The notes under the pieces: generated by a model
What the model saw: the letters and a program-made list of their open reading frames with translations, nothing else
Database searches by the model: none
Told to the model about the DNA's origin: nothing
In this document: piece after piece, positions 1 through 11,220 of the stretch
How the letters are laid out: each line of letters opens with the position of its first letter
Numbering within the stretch: position 1 is the stretch's first letter
DNA from: Trichobilharzia szidati
Lineage: Eukaryota; Platyhelminthes; Trematoda; Strigeidida; Schistosomatidae
Length of the DNA stretch: 64,000 bases
Assembly: GCA_944472155.2 (NCBI GenBank)
Contig: OX235279.1
Coordinates: 177,733,868-177,797,867 of the forward strand
Reading direction: 5' to 3'
Translations under genes and position numbers: made by a program

Positions 1-519
1 TTATGCTGTCAGCCATTGTGATTTTCACTTTGCTAATAAAGTCACAATCTGTGAACAGACTTTCTGTTTACGTTTTTAATTATCTAGGCAAGTCATTTAC
101 CTTATAAATGCTTTATAGACATTAGCTGAATACTAAGAACACTTACAAACTAAATGCTTATATTTGTAACTATTGTGCATGCAAGTGTTCCAAACACTAG
201 TTATTTGTCCTATTGAAATGAAACTGCTATTTTAGAAGTTTAACCTGACTTTCATATTTTAAGATGCAGTGCTTTATTCTATGACTTTGTGTGTTGATTA
301 AACACATCTCACCCTTTTATTAGCCATAAATTATACGACGTAGGTACATTTTTCTGTCTCCGACAGCAAACAATTACACTGAATTTCACGTTCTAAAAGT
401 GTGGCTGGCGTATAAAATTTTCAAATCACAATTAAATGTATTTAGCCTTGCTTGCAGTGTGCTTATTTCTATCGTTTAAACTAAAATTTGACGTGAATCA
501 GGTGTGCATGTATATTAAT
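1..519. other. No gene recognised
   Basis: AT-rich sequence with no convincing coding frame and no repeat family that I recognise. Confidence 0.5.
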
Positions 520-985
520 AATTATTATTATTCCCTCGCACTCTGAGTGGGACATGGGGCTTCAACAAAACATCTTCACTTTGTACTATATGCTGCCGTC
601 CTCCTCAGCTGAGTCCACGATTGACCAAACTCTCTCATCTCTTCCTCCAACTCACACGATCTCCTCCATGTCACCCTCACACCAACGACCCCTTTGTCGC
701 TTCTCATTTGGCCTGCATTTCGCGCGATGTCAATCGACAGCGTTGATATAAGAATAGAACTTGTGTCATTCAACAGCCTCCACAAAATGTACCCGATGGA
801 TCTCCAGTTTTTCCTATATATCTGTTGAGCGATCGGCTCTTGATTGGTTTGTTCTCAGCCAGAGTTTCTTTTTGCTAATTCCTTCTGGCCGGCCAGCTGG
901 CCATTTGATCATTCGTGTGGAGCTAGCGAAGTTGGCAGCTGTTGATAAATGCCTAAAACCTGTTGGAAATCCTTTCAGTGGCATG
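520..985 (-). mobile_element. RTE-A fragment (3' end, antisense)
   Basis: Degenerate 3' end of the non-LTR family RTE-A, reading right to left. It matches the better copies at 3.85-4.69 kb and 60.5-61.1 kb: the segment around the CETWP/SETW-like region, the line about the IRWPERITNKK stretch, and the terminal WRRSCEEE block are all recognisable but frame-shifted. The element ends at an (AAT)n tract near 520, as other RTE-A copies do. Confidence 0.7.
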
Positions 986-1371
986 CCAACATATAATGCT
1001 TATATTTATTTAGAAAACATCGGGTCAGCAGCCTGGATGTAACTCTCTGAGTTCAGCAGGAAGGACTTGACTTCTTTGCGACTGTAAAAATACTGGAACA
1101 AAGGGTCATTGTGGAGTAGATTTCAATAAGTTATTAGTAAACGTGTGTATCCCACTTTCTGTTTTTGTATTTTCTTCTGTTCTTTGATGAGGTGAGTAAA
1201 TACAATGGTCACAGAAGGATGGATATGTATGGTTAGATTTTAGTTGCCTAAGGTATTAATGACGAAATCCGATCAAACGAAAACATTCTTATAAAGAGAC
1301 CGCATAAGATGGATGAGATCTTATTATTAGACAGAGATGACTACACATATAAGATGAACAACATTATACTG
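986..1371. other. No gene recognised
   Basis: Spacer between two retrotransposon remnants. I see no conserved coding frame. Confidence 0.4.
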
Positions 1372-2204
1372 GGGACTGTCTCTCTGTCTATCTGTTTTCG
1401 ACATAGAACTTTGCACCGATGTGCCGCAGTTCAAGTCGCCACACTCCCTCTTTGTAGCACACAAAGCAAGAGAAGAAAGTAGAAGAAATGCATAATATAA
1501 ACAGTAAACAGAGGTGTGAGACAAAGGTATAGTAATAACGGAGAACAATATAGTTTCATTTGAAATCATAAGTCACAAGGAGTGGATGCATATGCGCCGG
1601 CCATTGAGAACGATTTTCACCCATGTCACCAATTGTTTCCAACCATTGGTTTTTACAGTCCCGAGGACCCCAACCAGTTAGGAAGTTTACACCTTCCTAC
1701 GTGGCTTAGACTAACTGTTGTGGATTTCATTGACTGGTGCCCACCTTATTATACCACTTCATGCGGGAGATAGAACAAGGGCACCTATGATCAAAGACAG
1801 CTAGCTGGTCTTCTAATGTCCTCCACTCTCAATGGCCAGGTCTCACAGCCATAAAGGAGGATGGAGCGGACTGATGAGTAGTACACACGCCCTTTGGTCG
1901 ATAGTTGGATATCACGTCTACGCCAGAGACGGCGTACACTGCCATATGCGATACTAGCCCTCTGTGTTCGTGCTGAGATTTCGTCAGAGATCAACCCGTT
2001 GGCACTGGCTGATGGTACTTCCCAAGTAAGTGAAGTGGTCAACGTGCTCTACCACTTCACTTCCTATTTCTAATCTAGGGGTCGGTGTAGTCCAATCCTG
2101 TAACATCATCTTGCATTTGACGGGAGCGAATCGCATGCCAAAAATTCGTAGATTGCAGCTCAAGGTGTAAGATACTGAAAGCTTTGCTATCCAGTCATAT
2201 AGTG
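1372..2204 (-). mobile_element. RTE-B fragment (reverse transcriptase C-terminus and 3' end)
   Basis: Second non-LTR family, antisense. On the minus strand, about 2205 to 1790 encodes the post-catalytic region of the reverse transcriptase: FTYLGSTIS, the repeated RRLWRRRDIQLSTKGRVYYSS segment and LLYGCETWPLRVED. Below 1790 comes the C-terminal tail and the 3' end, beginning near 1372 with the GACATAGAACTTTGCACCGA block shared by copies at 18, 20, 52 and 54 kb. Frames are broken and the catalytic part is missing, so the copy is dead. Confidence 0.75.
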
Positions 2205-3848
2205 TTTCCCCGAATTCTTGAAAGTCTAAATCCTTTAGGAACAACTACACCCAGATTGTTTAAGCTACCTAAAATTCATGAGCCGATGAGATCAATATTA
2301 GAGATTTACAACTCAACATATCATGAAACAGATAGATGGCAGGCAGAAAAGCGTAAACTTCTGCAGCTAAAAGTGAGGTCTAATGGAGACTTATGAATTT
2401 CTACGAAAGATGAGAGATAAGAAGACTAAAAATGAAACAGTGACCTATATGGATGTCACTTCCTGTTTATTTACGTCCTTTTATTGGAGACTATCGACTT
2501 CATCCGTGAATCTCTGATAGAAAATCAAATAGAAGTAGGTATACCACCTGAAACATTATGGGGACTGCCATTCGGTTGTACGATGAATGTGTAATTTCAG
2601 TTCAACAACGAAAAATATATCGTCAGATGGAGGGCGGAGCAATGCACTCCCCCCTCCTGCTGATGTTTGTGGAAAAATTAGAGAATCATCCAGTGAAAGA
2701 TGTAATCAACTAGGTCTCATTGATACCGAGGTTCTTCTGAAAACGTTCAATTTGGTTCACCCACAAACTGAGTGTAGGGGACTCTCTAGAGCAAGCTCAT
2801 TAACATAACAAAATATGCGAATAAAAATCCAAGTCAATGAGAGTACAATGCAACAATATATTATCAAAATGCAGTAATGAGTGATATTAATTAATAGGTT
2901 ACTTGGATACGTTGTTAAAGTCCACTGCTACAAATTATTTATAAAATCCACAGAAGCGTTGACTGTTGGAATCGTGTCTACTGGTATAAGCGGTTGTAGA
3001 GTTGTCTTCGGATAAGGATAATAGGTTCCTGCAATAATCCAAAGTATACAACACGGTTTGAGTGGAGCGAGTAGACAGAAATGACCAAAGAGAAGGCGAA
3101 TGTACCAACAGTATAGTGCATTTCAAATTGCACTCGGAAGTTATATCTATTTAAACATAAATCGTTTTAAACAAAAGTCATGTACAATGTTTATAATTTC
3201 AACATCTAACCAAAAAGTGTACAGTCATATGGTTACGTACTCCACATGAGTTCACATACGAAATAGAGAAAGATAATGCTTAATCATTGCTTGATGTGCT
3301 GCTAACAAGAAAGCAAGATAGAGGTAGTAAGTGAGGTATTTTCAGGGAAAATCATGGGTCGGTTAATATACGCATTTCAGTTCGTTTGCGCCTCTTGCAT
3401 ACAAACGAAATCTCATCAACACCTTGGTGTTTCATGCTAGAAAAATCGCTACAACAGATACTTTTGACCATGAAATAAGGAGAGTAGAACAAATGTCCAG
3501 AGAAAATTGTTAAAGTTTGTAAGATGAGAACAGATAAAGAGAAATGCCTTCAAATTATGCAAAGGGAATGCATGTTTATGACTTTACATGGCGAAAAAGA
3601 CACAGCCACTGAACTACTGACAGAGAAAATCCAAAAAATAGTAGCTGAAACATTTTCTGCCACAACACTCTGTTTATAATTCACAACTCATCGTATAATT
3701 CCAATGTCGGTGAAGGATAAGCTACCGAATCTGGTCACTTCGGTATGCATTCATAAATTTAACTGTTTTTGTGGAGAGAATTCATTGGTAGAACAATTCG
3801 GAAAGCCCACCGTTGCCCTCTCGAACACTCTCCAACGTGGTTAGGTGA
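2205..3848 (+). mobile_element. PLE-D copy, 5' segment (degenerate)
   Basis: Penelope-like element on the plus strand. Residual motifs are TPRLFKLPKIHEP (the PLE 'LPKIHK' region), a decayed MDVTSLFTS motif A region near 2450, TEVLLKTFNLVHP near 2740, and a GIY-YIG remnant FIGRT near 3785, with many stops. About 2790-3330 does not look like PLE and may be another insertion. The element is interrupted at 3848 by RTE-A and resumes at 4705. Confidence 0.65.
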
Positions 3849-4689
3849 TTATTAATATTGTTCCCTTGAGTTCCTAGTGGAACATAGGGCTTCAACTGCA
3901 CGCCTCCACTTGCTTCTGTCTTCTGCTCTACTTTTCACCTGCATCCATGTTAGTCCTTTACACACGATCTCCTCCCAGTCACCCTTGGACGTCCCACTCG
4001 CTGCTTCCCTTTCGGGTTACACTCGAGCGATGGCCTGACGCGCGATGTCACCCGGCGGTCTCCTCAGTGAGTGTCCAATCCATCTCCACTTTCTCCTGCA
4101 TATTTGTTGAGCGATCGGTTCTTGCTTTGTTTGTTCCCATAGTTTCTTGTTGGTGATTCTTTCCGGCCATCTGATCTTGAGTATAGTACGAAGACAGTTG
4201 TTGATACATGTCTGCAACAGGCTGTTGGAAATATTCTTTATGACCCACTGGCCAAGTTTCTGATCTGTATAGAAGAACTGACTGACTTGACGTTTGTATT
4301 GAAAATCCGAATTTTGTTGTTGATGCTGAGTTGAGTGACGAAGATTTGCAGATTGGTTTCAGGTTGATGAATGTGTTTCTCGCCTTCCCGATTCTCGATT
4401 TGACATCCTCGTCCGTTCCTCGTATAGTTGATACAATGCTCCGTTGATAAGTGAATGAAGTAACCTCTTTCAAATCCCTCCCGTTGATGATGATTGGTGC
4501 TGGATGTTGCTGCTGTTGTTGTTGTTGGTTGGTTTCTTTTTATAACCTTCATCTTGTCTATTTTCACCTGGAGTCCTGTCTTTGCTGTTTCTTCGACCAG
4601 TTTGTCGGTTTTTGCTTGTAAGTCTTCGATTTTGTGTGACATCAAACATAAATCATCCACGCACGAAATCCAGGTCTTCTAGGTTCTTC
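3849..4689 (-). mobile_element. RTE-A insertion with target-site duplication
   Basis: 5'-truncated RTE-A, antisense, inserted into the PLE-D copy. Minus-strand reading gives DDLCLMSHKIEDLQAKTDKL (the segment around and after the catalytic Asp pair), FTYQRSIVSTIRGTDEDVKSR, the KIRWPERITNKKLWEQ block and the RRKWRWIGHSLRRP block. The flanks are near-identical: ACGTGGTTAGGTGA at 3835-3848 and ACGTTGGTTAGGTGA at 4690-4704, a target-site duplication of about 14 bp. Several frame shifts make it inactive. Confidence 0.85.
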
Positions 4690-4704
4690 ACGTTGGTTAG
4701 GTGA

Positions 4705-4936
4705 AGAAGTTGAAAAATCAGTAAGGAGTACCATGTTGACGTATCGTGTGGATACGGATTACAAGACCGATCACAATACAGGCTTTACAGTTCATTACAA
4801 GGTGACACCTCAATTCCCTAAGTTTGTACACTTCCATTTGCTAAGCACAGCTAAGACGGTTGCTACAAGAGGCATTAAGCCCAGTGTCTGTGTTCAGAAA
4901 AAGTCTGTACAACCCCACTTCCTCCAACGGCATTGA
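4705..4936 (+). mobile_element. PLE-D C-terminal segment after RTE-A
   Basis: The host PLE continues here. It ends with VCVQKKSVQPHFLQ, a C-terminal signature also seen at 9.6, 23.2, 33.7 and 39.9 kb (the 'IQK.. VQPLLLPW' ending). A stop follows. Confidence 0.65.
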
Positions 4937-5239
4937 AACGCAACCTAGAGTAGTTATCTCTCCCGGTGACACGGGATAGCTCTAAATGTTATTTTTATTT
5001 GTACTGTTAACTCTGTTGTCAATATTCTATAGCTGCATGTTTTAATCTTAGTTTTACAATCTGTCATTATCCTACTTCAGTTCTATTTGCATTTGATTCT
5101 ACTATTCCACATTGTCCCAAATTTCTAAAACGACGGTTGCAGTGAAGAAAATTTTTTTTCCGATGAAGTCATCAACTAGGCTGTACATTCGTGTATTTAT
5201 AATAAATGGGTGAGAAAGTTCCAAAATAATTTCCGGTCA
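4937..5239 (+). mobile_element. Probable PLE-D 3' untranslated and terminal-repeat sequence
   Basis: No coding frame. About 5150-5240 matches, in the same sense as the PLE, the segment found at the 5' side of the PLE-D copy at 53.8-53.9 kb (ATTCGTGTATTTATA, then GTTCCAAAATAATTTCCGG). This is what a PLE terminal repeat (pLTR) would look like. Confidence 0.45.
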
Positions 5240-6130
5240 AAGGTCAAATTAATAAAATTACAATTAGGAATTAAAATGCCATAATAAACAGGGGGACGGA
5301 ATAGAAACTCAAACAAAGTAGCATCATAATTACTGAGATGATTGACATATTGTGCAACTAGGGGTTAGAAATGTAGAAATAACAAAATAGACAAGATGGT
5401 TGGATAAAAATATCTAGTGGGATCATAACTAATGTGACAAATAATTATTTATGCAATCAGGGATCAAATATGTAGAAATAATAAAATGACAAAATAGACA
5501 GGAAGTTTGGATATGAAAATATGGTTGTGTAAATAGGGATTAAGAAAAACTTAAAAATAACGTTAATAAACAGGAAGTTCGGATAAGAAAGGCAATGGGA
5601 TGGTCATTACTCAAAGAATTACCTGTTGATGATGGCCATGTCAGGAACAAGGGTTGAATGTTTTTTCTTTTGGACACAGCGTGGGTTTGAGCCTCTGGAT
5701 AGCTAGTGCCTTGGCTATGCCCAGATGTCTTAACTTTACTCCCTTTGATAGGTTTGATCGAATCACGTATATTATTTTGAAGGATTTTTTGAATGGTGCT
5801 GAATGTCCTGAATTAACCAGATGTTGTACCGCTCAACTATATACACGTTTTCGTTCTCCTTTTACTAGCCAGGCTGCATAGTGTTCACGAGAGCGTTTTC
5901 CAAGTTGGCGCATGCTACTGCTGATGCAGTCAGCTCTGCACGTTGAAGTGGCCCAGTTCGACAGATTGTGTTTCGTTTTCTGGCTGAACAGTTTCTTGCA
6001 AGAAAACATCAGTCGTAGGCTCACGGCGAAGTATGTTTTCCTCAGGAATTTGCAGAGGCGTTTATGAAGGATTTCTAATTCAATGTCACCTCTGAATTCT
6101 AGATTAAGCAGATGTGTCCTCAAATTTCTT
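5240..6130 (-). mobile_element. PLE-D fragment (connector and GIY-YIG region)
   Basis: Antisense PLE-D. The minus-strand frame at 5833-6123 gives LNLEFRGDIELEILHKRLCKF, then FSCKKLFSQ, and a damaged GIY-YIG domain ending HYAAWLVKGERKR. The same block is clearer at 53.4-53.9 kb. About 5240-5640 is the 3' untranslated region shared with 23.2-23.6 kb. Confidence 0.7.
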
Positions 6131-6449
6131 TGTCTAATATTTTATTACGCATCTTTAAGCCTCAATGAGAACTAACCGAAAATACATATCTGCTCGCTTA
6201 AGTCATCTTCTATATTTGCCTTTTCTTTTGAGTAGTTCTAATCATACATGTCTCCGCATCAGTTCTAATTGTAGTAGCACAAATGTTAGTGCGAAATAAC
6301 AGAACGTTTGTAAACTAACAAACAGCCAGCATCCGATGTGTTTAAACCGACTCACCTGATAGTATTTGATGCTAGAGAGAGGCCTATACAAGCGATCAAT
6401 CAAAATCCTGTTTAAATTAGACTTGTGATCACATGACACTTTAAGTCTC
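6131..6449. other. No gene recognised
   Basis: Spacer before an orphan coding frame. No repeat recognised. Confidence 0.4.
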
Positions 6450-7091
6450 ATGTTCGACATACTAGCAGACACTGAGAATAATTCAGTGCATTATGATCAG
6501 TATAATCATGTACCAAAGCTAAAATTACTAGCAGTGCCGTATAACAGTCAAGCTGAGCGCGATGGCATTATATATACGCAAAGTGACCTATTTCATCAAA
6601 TAAAATCTTTCAATGTACAATTCTACCATTTACAAAGCTTCGAAAATGCACATATTGAACCCACTGAAAATAAATGTACAACAGTCAACGCAAGCTCAGC
6701 TTTCACAGATAATAATAGTAATAATCAGGAAACTAACTCACTAGCCATAATCAGTGAGCAGAGGAAGCTTTTATTCACAATACCAGTCACAATTAATTTC
6801 AATAAAAATTTAAACAATGTCTGTGAAAGTATCATAGAGGAAGGCTGTGATGAGTGTTCAGAAATCCGGCCGAATAAATTATTTTATATGCTGACAAAAC
6901 TAAGCGGGCTATCAAATAGTCTTGGCAGTACAAATTCACTATCAGTAAATATACAGATACACGACAATGTCAGTAAGACAAATCAGGTGTTCAGTGTTAT
7001 GCGTCACTATCAGTTATATAGAGAAGTGCAAAAGGCTTTACACTTATTGCAGGAATTTTCAGGTAAAACAAAAGATTGTTATTATCAGTAA
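6450..7091 (+). CDS. Orphan coding frame, unknown function (213 codons)
   Basis: An open frame of 213 codons with mixed amino-acid composition and no similarity to the transposon proteins around it. It starts MFDILADTENN and ends KTKDCYYQ before a TAA stop. It has no obvious membrane segment and no signal peptide. It is Asn/Ser-rich in the middle, with a more ordered-looking, Leu-rich C-terminal stretch (RHYQLYREVQKALHLLQEF). A stop lies only eight codons upstream of the ATG, and a possible splice acceptor (ACATACTAG, then CAG) lies at about 6460-6467. It could therefore be the last exon of a split gene rather than a complete protein. I do not recognise the family. Confidence 0.45.
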   Translation: MFDILADTENNSVHYDQYNHVPKLKLLAVPYNSQAERDGIIYTQSDLFHQIKSFNVQFYHLQSFENAHIEPTENKCTTVNASSAFTDNNSNNQETNSLAIISEQRKLLFTIPVTINFNKNLNNVCESIIEEGCDECSEIRPNKLFYMLTKLSGLSNSLGSTNSLSVNIQIHDNVSKTNQVFSVMRHYQLYREVQKALHLLQEFSGKTKDCYYQ

Positions 7092-7249
7092 TTACTGTTA
7101 CTTTTTTATTAGTACCAGTGGAACGCATGTTGTATAGATTGTGGACTAAAAAGAGAGTGCCAGAGAGATTTATTCCTCACTATTTTATTGATTCCCTGTG
7201 CAACACTGTCATTTTACTAGCAATCTAAAAGAGGATACACTGGAAAACT

Positions 7250-7410
7250 AATGTGTCGGCTGTTAGGACACTCACTTACCATGCACATGGTCCGTGGTTC
7301 AATCCCCGGTCAACGCACAGCTGATCTCACTGGTAGGCATGCTAAATTTGGGCAACGGATACCACGGATGCTGAAAATTCCACAGCTGTAGCATAAATAC
7401 TAAGTGGAGT
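7250..7410 (+). mobile_element. SINE-3 copy (tRNA-like, degenerate)
   Basis: Carries the ACCATGCACATGGTCC hairpin followed by a B-box-like GGTTCAATCCCC and the downstream 'ATTTGGGCAACGGATACC' body shared with 32.1 and 45.9 kb. Its outer stem is decayed compared with those copies. Confidence 0.7.
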
Positions 7411-7424
7411 CAAGGTATAAGAAA

Positions 7425-8500
7425 AAAGAAATCTCCATTATGGATAAGATTTTATTTTTGATAAATCACATAGCGTTATACAGTAATATTAACTGACGAG
7501 CACGTTTTGAGCACAAACTATTGCCACTCATAACAAGGCACTACTCACACAACTTTCTTGCTTCATTTATATACATGTGTGGAATTGACTAGATATTGGA
7601 TAATGTACATTCGGAAATAATAATATTAGCGTTTTCAGTCAAATATAATCAGATGGGAAATAAGACGAGTGTTTTAATAATCATAATAACTAACTTGTTA
7701 GAACGTTATGATGTACTTGAATTGAAATAGAATTTTAAGATTATATATTATCCTCGTCTGATTTGACTGACTGGTGGTAATAATATCTTCCATACATATC
7801 TCTGGTATTTGCATTGAGTCATTTCTGTGGCATGTGTTGGGTGTAGACTCGATAAACCTGGCAGGATTCAGTAATCAACGTTTCTCCATCTCCATCTACA
7901 TAGATTACTTCTTAGAATCTTAACTTTCTCCCAGCCTATTGTGTGGTTGTGTGTTAATGCGTGAAGTGCAATGTAGTGGTGGGTTTTTTTCTAAATTACT
8001 CATCTTCTCGGGGTCAACCATTCTTACCTTAGCTAAATTCTTATGTTCTGCCAATCTCACTACTCCTGATCTACTAGTTTGACTGACCTATGTAGTTGAC
8101 TTAACTCACAGTCATTACAGGGTATTTTGTAAATTATATTATTTTGTCTAATTGGGTCCACCGACAGGGTCCTTTAACCTACAGAGCTTCTCCTACCTGA
8201 GTGAGTTTGTATGTTTGAATGCCACCCTAATTTCTGCTTTATTCAGAATCTTACGTAGAGTTTCAGATTTCCCCTCCTCCCTTACATGCTATAACTGCAG
8301 ATTCCTTATATACTGTCTTATTCCTGTTATCATTATTAGTTTCCCCATTATTTTTATTTTGCTTTTGACCTTTTCCGATCTTCCTAATGAATCTAAATGA
8401 TGAAATAAAACAGATAGGAGGGGTGTTGGTGTTAAATAACTAACTATCCTATAAAATTCATTAGGAAGATCAGAAAATATCAAAAGCAAAACTCAAATAA
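7425..8500 (-). mobile_element. PLE-F 3' part, antisense
   Basis: The left end (about 7430-7550) is the PLE-F terminal block (CCATTATGGATAAGATTTTA and the GAGCAC...GTGCTC hairpin region). Farther right, minus-strand reading gives the endonuclease region and ETLRKILNKAEI-like text comparable to 48.3-48.7 kb, with many stops. The right end is cut by an HHR-bearing SINE. Confidence 0.65.
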
Positions 8501-8560
8501 GGAATCCAAGATGCGCATTTCGTCCTATTTGGGACTTGTCATCTGGTCGTCCTTGCATTC
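8501..8560 (-). ncRNA. Decayed hammerhead ribozyme motif
   Basis: On the minus strand, stem II is GTCC, loop CAAATA, GGAC. It is followed by GAAA, the palindrome TGCGCA and TC, with TTGGATTCC as the likely helix I partner of GGAATGCAA. The first core block should read CUGANGA but reads CAGATGACAA, and extra bases separate it from helix I. Self-cleavage is therefore unlikely. Confidence 0.6.
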
Positions 8561-8680
8561 CCCAGGGAGTGATGATGTTCCCATCGAGGCTCGAACCCAG
8601 TGCCCGTAGTTTCAAACTCCACAGAGTTATCCACTAGACCGCTTGGGCTACGAGAGCCACCTCTTGTGCAACGGGTCATA
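8501..8680 (-). mobile_element. Sm-alpha-like SINE: tRNA-like promoter plus hammerhead remnant
   Basis: Read on the minus strand. An A-box-like TAGCCCAAGCGG (complement of 8640-8651) and a B-box GGGTTCGAGCC (complement of 8589-8599) are followed by a hammerhead-like block at 8501-8560. This is the arrangement described for the schistosome Sm-alpha SINE (established knowledge, recalled). It abuts PLE-F sequence on its left. Confidence 0.75.
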
Positions 8681-8689
8681 TTAATTATT

Positions 8690-9289
8690 TAACTGAATTT
8701 TAGATTTTTCTGTCGATTGATTGGACCGAAGTTCTCGGTCTCAGGTTGACATGTTGGCTTCTTGTGCAGATGCTTCGACGATGTCTGGGTATGTGATTAG
8801 AATTTAGTTGGTGGATGGTGACTTCGAAATCCTTTCAAAGCGATTAAGAAAGAACAGAAGAATCACATGCAGTTTCTATTACTACTTTGGTCTACTTTGG
8901 TGCTATGGGATTCTAAAATCCAATTTACAATTTACTTAAGACTATTAAGCTAAATGTTACACCTACATATGTATATCCAACTGCATATGGACTAAGACTT
9001 GTACACTATTCTGAACACCATTCATCTCTGTTTTCCTCAGTAATGATCAGAGTGGTCATTCGCAAAGAAAGGAACCTCTGAAATACTTCATTTTAACCGT
9101 CTACTGTGATACCACAAGCGCTAACTTTGGATTGATTCTTAAGGATAATTTCAATTTCAGGCGTCTTCGCTGTCAGGAAAGACTGTCTAACTGTTAGCTG
9201 ATGCAATGATCCGTTGTGACAAGAGGCGTTTACATAGCCGATAGGCAATTATAATGTTCATAAACTAATTTTTTGAAACCAATATTGCT
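8690..9289. other. No gene recognised
   Basis: About 600 bases with no coding frame and no repeat family recognised. Confidence 0.4.
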
Positions 9290-9700
9290 GCATGATGATA
9301 GGACCAGATGAGGAAGTTATCGGAAAAAATGTCCTGACATCCGTTCAGGACGTTGTTATTATAATTTAGCCAGCTACATTGGGCGTACAATTAGACTGGT
9401 TTACACGCGTATTTCCAAACATCATCCGGCATGGTTAAGCAAGGGCAAAAAGATGATCCATTGATAGCTCTACTTTAGCACACCTTGTAGACAGTGAGCA
9501 TAAAGTCGATGTTAGTACAGCATTTAAAATTATCTATCGCATTTATTTGCTAATCTTAATTTCGCTTCTCGAGTTCATCTTCTACATACAGTTTAACCCA
9601 TAGGAATCCACTTGAAGAAGTCAAACCCGTGTGTTCAGAAAAAAATTTGTACAGCGACTTTCCATACTTTTGCCATTGTTATATGAATGTATAGACTGGA
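9290..9700 (+). mobile_element. Degenerate PLE C-terminus
   Basis: Heavily mutated GIY-YIG region (YIGR-like remnant near 9375 followed by an HHPAWL-like segment) and a terminal KPVCSEKNLYSDFP that corresponds to the usual PLE ending. Closest to the PLE-E copy at 39.8-40.2 kb. Multiple stops. Confidence 0.55.
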
Positions 9701-9914
9701 CTACTTCACCCCTGAACCTTTAAAAGTATAATTGTGCAAATTATTTTTATTCTTTTTCTAAGTAATTCGTATTTAATTACATGTTATCATTGTTGAAGTA
9801 ATTTCTAACCTTTAGTTGTTTGAATTATCTAAAACATGGTTATTATCAAACCCCGTGACATGTCGATATTGATTAATTATTGTTAACAAACATATCAGTG
9901 CTACTTGAATGGTA

Positions 9915-10130
9915 AATTTGCAATTAATAGTGTTCTCTCAGCTGGTTGGTTTAGTTGCGGAGCTTTCATCGTCCTTCTGCACATCTTCAGCGCAATATTT
10001 AGCATAAAGTGAAATGATTTAAATTTTTAATGAGTGATATAGTTGCGTCTCCCGGTAACCATCTTTACATATGCATTGACCATTTTCTATTGACTTGGAT
10101 TTTAAACTTTCTGGTCACCTGTTAATATAT
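9915..10130 (-). mobile_element. PLE-C 3' region
   Basis: Antisense copy of the sequence that follows the PLE-C stop at 20.87 kb: the same AAGATGGTTACCGGGAGACG block, then a hammerhead-like motif, then GGTTTAGTTGCGG. Non-coding. Confidence 0.7.
9955..9996 (-). ncRNA. Hammerhead-like motif in PLE-C 3' region
   Basis: On the minus strand: TTGCG, core CTGAAGA, a stem II region with AGAA loop and GGACGA, then GAAA, GC, UC and CGCAA. The first and last segments pair (helix I). Stem II is weakened in this copy. The homologous site lies at 20980-21032. Confidence 0.55.
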
Positions 10131-10299
10131 GTGTAAAACTTAAGTACTGTGGTAGTAAGTAATTCCATATTTGTTTGTTTATTGGATATATCACACAGTG
10201 AAACAGTACTATTTACTGGATGACGTTTCGAACACAATTTAATATTGTTCATAATCATATCAATTGTAATCACACGACTTTGAAACTTTAGAAAAAACT
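10131..10299 (-). mobile_element. PLE-G terminal-repeat fragment inside PLE-C
   Basis: Matches the PLE-G end found at 28.35, 34.95 and 49.9 kb: GTTTGTTTATTGGATATATC, ACAGTGAAACAG, TTTACTGGATGACGTTTCGA and the GAACAAT...ATTGT hairpin. It joins PLE-C coding sequence exactly after TATCAATG, and the last ~60 codons of PLE-C are missing here. Confidence 0.65.
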
Positions 10300-11220
10300 C
10301 ATTGATATGAAGGAATATATATCGAGTCTTTTCACGGCTGATTTGTGTTGTTGGATTCTAATTCGAAGGGGACGCCCACTTTGGCCGATATAATGCTTGT
10401 TGCAGTTCATACAGTTCATTTTGTAAATGGTATTAATTTTATCTCCTTTTTCTGTTGGATCTTTCAGTTTGCATAATATCGAATTAAGCGATTTGACTGG
10501 CTTGTGTGCTATATCTATATCAAACGGTTTCAATATTCTAGCTGTTGTTTCCGAGATATTTTTCATGTATGGTTTAATGAATTTTCTTGTGGTCTTTGAT
10601 GATGGTTCTTTGTTGGTGCTTTGATTCGACTATAGGCACTTTTTGATGAAATTTTGTGGACAACCATTCTTTTTGAAGACCGTTTTTAGGTATTTTTCTT
10701 CCATTCTTTTCAATGTGTTTGAACTCTTTTAAACAATGTCTGCACACAGTTTCTTTGGCAGGCGATTGGGTTATTGCTACTACAGTTGAGTATTTGATTC
10801 GTGTGCGTTGATTTTCTATATATTTGTGTTTCTAAATCTCCTGTGTTGGTTCTCCTGATTCAGACATCTAAAAATGGGATTTTGTTATCTCATTCTTCTT
10901 TTCCTATGGTGAATTTGATGTCTTCAAATATGTTGTTTATTAATTTATGGGTATATTCTAAATCATCTCTCTTAATTATTACAAATGTTTCATCAACGTA
11001 ACGTATCCAAATTTTCTGCTTAATTATAGGTAGAGCTATTAATTCTAATCTTTGCATAACGGCTTCAGCCATTAGTCCTGATATGGGCGATCCCATTGGT
11101 GATTGGTAAATTGTTGTGTATTGTGACAAAGATACTATACAGAATATATCAGAGTAGAGCCAAAGTTGAGGATCTAATTGAAAAGTAAATATTTCTTCGC
11201 TGCTCAATCCTTTAGTTTTC
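10300..11220 (-). mobile_element. PLE-C copy: reverse transcriptase and GIY-YIG endonuclease, broken
   Basis: Two minus-strand frames belong to one element. The frame at 10890-11207 holds the reverse transcriptase core: GSPISGLMAEAVMQRLE (motif B) and YVDETFVI, where the usual YxDD motif has Glu for the second Asp. The frame at 10288-10566 has RILKPFDIDIAHKP, then the CMNCNKHYIGQSGRPLRIR segment of a GIY-YIG nuclease (CxxC, then YIG and the catalytic Arg region). The two frames are separated by frame shifts at about 10.6-10.9 kb. Inactive. Confidence 0.8.

Noticed and set aside
10216..10262. Hammerhead in the PLE-G and PLE-F terminal hairpins (GAACAAT...ATTGTGTTC, GAAACGTC)
   Set aside because: Stem II, GAAA and a GUC triplet are present, but the first core block reads ATGATTAT in all copies; too far from CUGANGA to call.
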